The notes below the pieces were generated by a model. That model was given only the letters and a program-made list of their open reading frames with translations, ran no database searches and was not told where the DNA came from. Positions 62,983-64,000 of a DNA stretch of 64,000 nucleotides are shown one piece after another. The first letter of the stretch is position 1, and every line of letters starts with the position of its first letter. A program made the position numbers and the translations under genes. Origin of the DNA: Thalassolituus sp. UBA1087. Its GTDB lineage: Bacteria > Pseudomonadota > Gammaproteobacteria > Pseudomonadales > Oceanobacteraceae. Where the stretch lies: assembly GCA_002314145.1 (NCBI GenBank), contig DCCG01000009.1, positions 88,631-152,630 of the forward strand. The letters run 5' to 3'.

Positions 62983-63644
62983 GCCTCTGTCTCGTAGGGC
63001 AGCGGGTCCGTGGTGTGATTCTTTTCAAATGCCTCCAGCCGCTCAACGCAGGAGCCGCATTTACCGCAGGCTTTCTCGCGACCGTTATAGCAGGTCCAGG
63101 ATTTACCATAGTCCAGCCCCATAGCCAGACCATCTTTAAGAATTGAGATCTTATCGCCCGTCAGGTAGGGCGTCACAATCTCCACCGGCTCATAGTTAGC
63201 GATTTTAGCTACGTCATTCATGGCATGAACAAACTCGGGGCGACAGTCAGGGTAGATAGCATGATCACCGGAATGAGCACCGTAATAGACTTTTCCGGCG
63301 CCGATATCCACGGCGTAACCGATGGCCAGCGACAGCAGAATCATGTTGCGGTTGGGCACCATGGTCGACTTCATATTGTCATCGGCATAGTGGCCTTCGG
63401 GAATTTCGGTATCCGAGGTCAGGGAGGAATTGTGGATCAGCTGGTTAATGGCGGTGATGTCGATAATGCGGTGATTAATGCCCAGCTCTTCGCACACGCG
63501 TTCAGCGTACTCAATTTCTTTGCTGTGTTTCTGGCCATAATTAAAGGTCAGAGCGAAAACCTCCAGGCCTTCCCGTACAGCCTTATTCAGAATGGTGAAG
63601 GAATCCATCCCACCGGAATAAATAACGACGGCTTTCTCAGTCAT
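62979..63644 (-). CDS. queC: QueC, 7-cyano-7-deazaguanine synthase
   Basis: 221 residues. PP-loop VIYSGGMDSFT at the N-terminus and a zinc-binding CYNGREKACGKCGSC at the C-terminus. Converts CDG to preQ0. Start is preceded by GAGGTAACC. Operon with queE; the pathway's other enzymes lie elsewhere. Confidence 0.96.
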   Translation of the reverse strand: MTEKAVVIYSGGMDSFTILNKAVREGLEVFALTFNYGQKHSKEIEYAERVCEELGINHRIIDITAINQLIHNSSLTSDTEIPEGHYADDNMKSTMVPNRNMILLSLAIGYAVDIGAGKVYYGAHSGDHAIYPDCRPEFVHAMNDVAKIANYEPVEIVTPYLTGDKISILKDGLAMGLDYGKSWTCYNGREKACGKCGSCVERLEAFEKNHTTDPLPYETEA

Positions 63645-63793
63645 CGTGGTTACCTCTCAGCTATGTGCCGGAAAAACAGTCCGGCTGTCAGAACGGGGTT
63701 GCCCGTTTGCTGCGGCGACTCCGCAGCGGGCGCCAGTATACGTACTTTAGATGCAGGTTAAAAAACCTCCTGTAAAAAATTTTCAAAAACTGA

Positions 63794-63821
63794 TTGACCC
63801 AGAAATGTGTAGCCCTATAAT
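63794..63821 (+). promoter_or_regulatory. Stable-RNA promoter P1
   Basis: TTGACC (63794-63799), 16-nt spacer, TATAAT (63816-63821), then a GCGCCTCC discriminator. An A/T-rich UP-like element (AAAAAATTTTCAAAAA, 63774-63789) precedes it. Together these are features of growth-controlled rRNA promoters. The 356-nt stretch 63645-64000 has no gene that I can support. Confidence 0.78.
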
Positions 63822-63947
63822 GCGCCTCCTCTTCAGCGCTAAGGCGTTTTTTAAACGGTTTCAGACCGCTGTTGAGGGCTTCAGAAAGAAGCTGGCCAGG
63901 CGATGTTTTCATCCTCCGCCGCTTCGAAAAAATTCTGAAACAGGTTG

Positions 63948-63975
63948 TTGACTTCGGTCAGAAAGAGCGTAATAT
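63948..63975 (+). promoter_or_regulatory. Stable-RNA promoter P2
   Basis: TTGACT (63948-63953), 16-nt spacer, TAATAT (63970-63975), then GCGCCGCC. It is 154 nt after P1 and again follows an A-rich UP-like element (CGAAAAAATTCTGAAA). Two such promoters in tandem suggest an rrn or tRNA operon just beyond the edge. Confidence 0.75.
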
Positions 63976-64000
63976 GCGCCGCCTGCTTCGGGGTTGAGGG

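Noticed and set aside
63688..63912. Minus-strand 74-codon frame upstream of queC
   Set aside because: It covers the stable-RNA promoter region and has no family signal or ribosome site that I can see.

Overview
This 64-kb window looks like the chromosome of a motile, polarly flagellated gammaproteobacterium. FleQ/FleS/FleR control, FlhF/FleN placement factors, sigma-54 promoters and ParC/ParP all point to the Pseudomonas/Oceanospirillales side of the class. A marine Oceanospirillales relative (Thalassolituus/Oceanobacter type) is my best guess, by inference only. The DNA is evenly coding, and I see no insertion sequence, prophage, CRISPR array or tRNA gene.

Region 1 (1-33 kb) is one long flagellar locus on the + strand: the end of fleQ, fleSR, fliEFGHIJ, then an inserted chemosensory operon (STAS, cheY, cheA, cheW, soluble PAS receptor, cheR, cheD, cheB), then an HsbA/HsbR/HptB module, then fliKLMNOPQR-flhB, flhA, flhF, fleN and fliA. 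Sigma-54 -24/-12 sites with exact GG-N10-GC spacing precede fleS, fliE, fliK, fliL and flhA. The inserted operon has the gene order of the P. aeruginosa Che2 (F7) cluster, down to a receptor ending in an aromatic-x-x-Phe tether. Its cheA carries a one-base frameshift immediately after the phospho-accepting His motif.

Region 2 (33-41 kb) is the motility chemotaxis operon (F6 type): cheY, cheZ, a second intact cheA, cheB, then after a strong terminator parC, a small unknown gene, parP, cheW and a DUF2802 gene. ParC/ParP place chemosensory arrays at the pole. The small unknown gene between them shares a short YLxxLL-type motif with ParP. The second CheA carries three copies of an ITxxEFExLLD motif in its linker.

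Region 3 (41-57.7 kb) is housekeeping: a MAPEG protein, an AraC-type regulator, an outer-membrane-like protein, Bcp peroxiredoxin, nrdA-nrdB-yfaE (with NrdR-like and DnaA boxes upstream) divergent from an RstA/RstB-like two-component pair, metR, glpK, a diguanylate cyclase, and argD-argF. The argD leader contains an arginine-containing small open frame overlapping an intrinsic terminator.

Region 4 (57.9-64 kb) holds a transglutaminase-like protein, maoP-protease-rimK (minus) divergent from hdfR (plus), a quinone-oxidoreductase-like enzyme, queC-queE, and at the right edge two tandem strong promoters with A/T-rich upstream elements and GCGCC discriminators. These look like the start of a stable-RNA (probably rRNA) operon that begins beyond the window.
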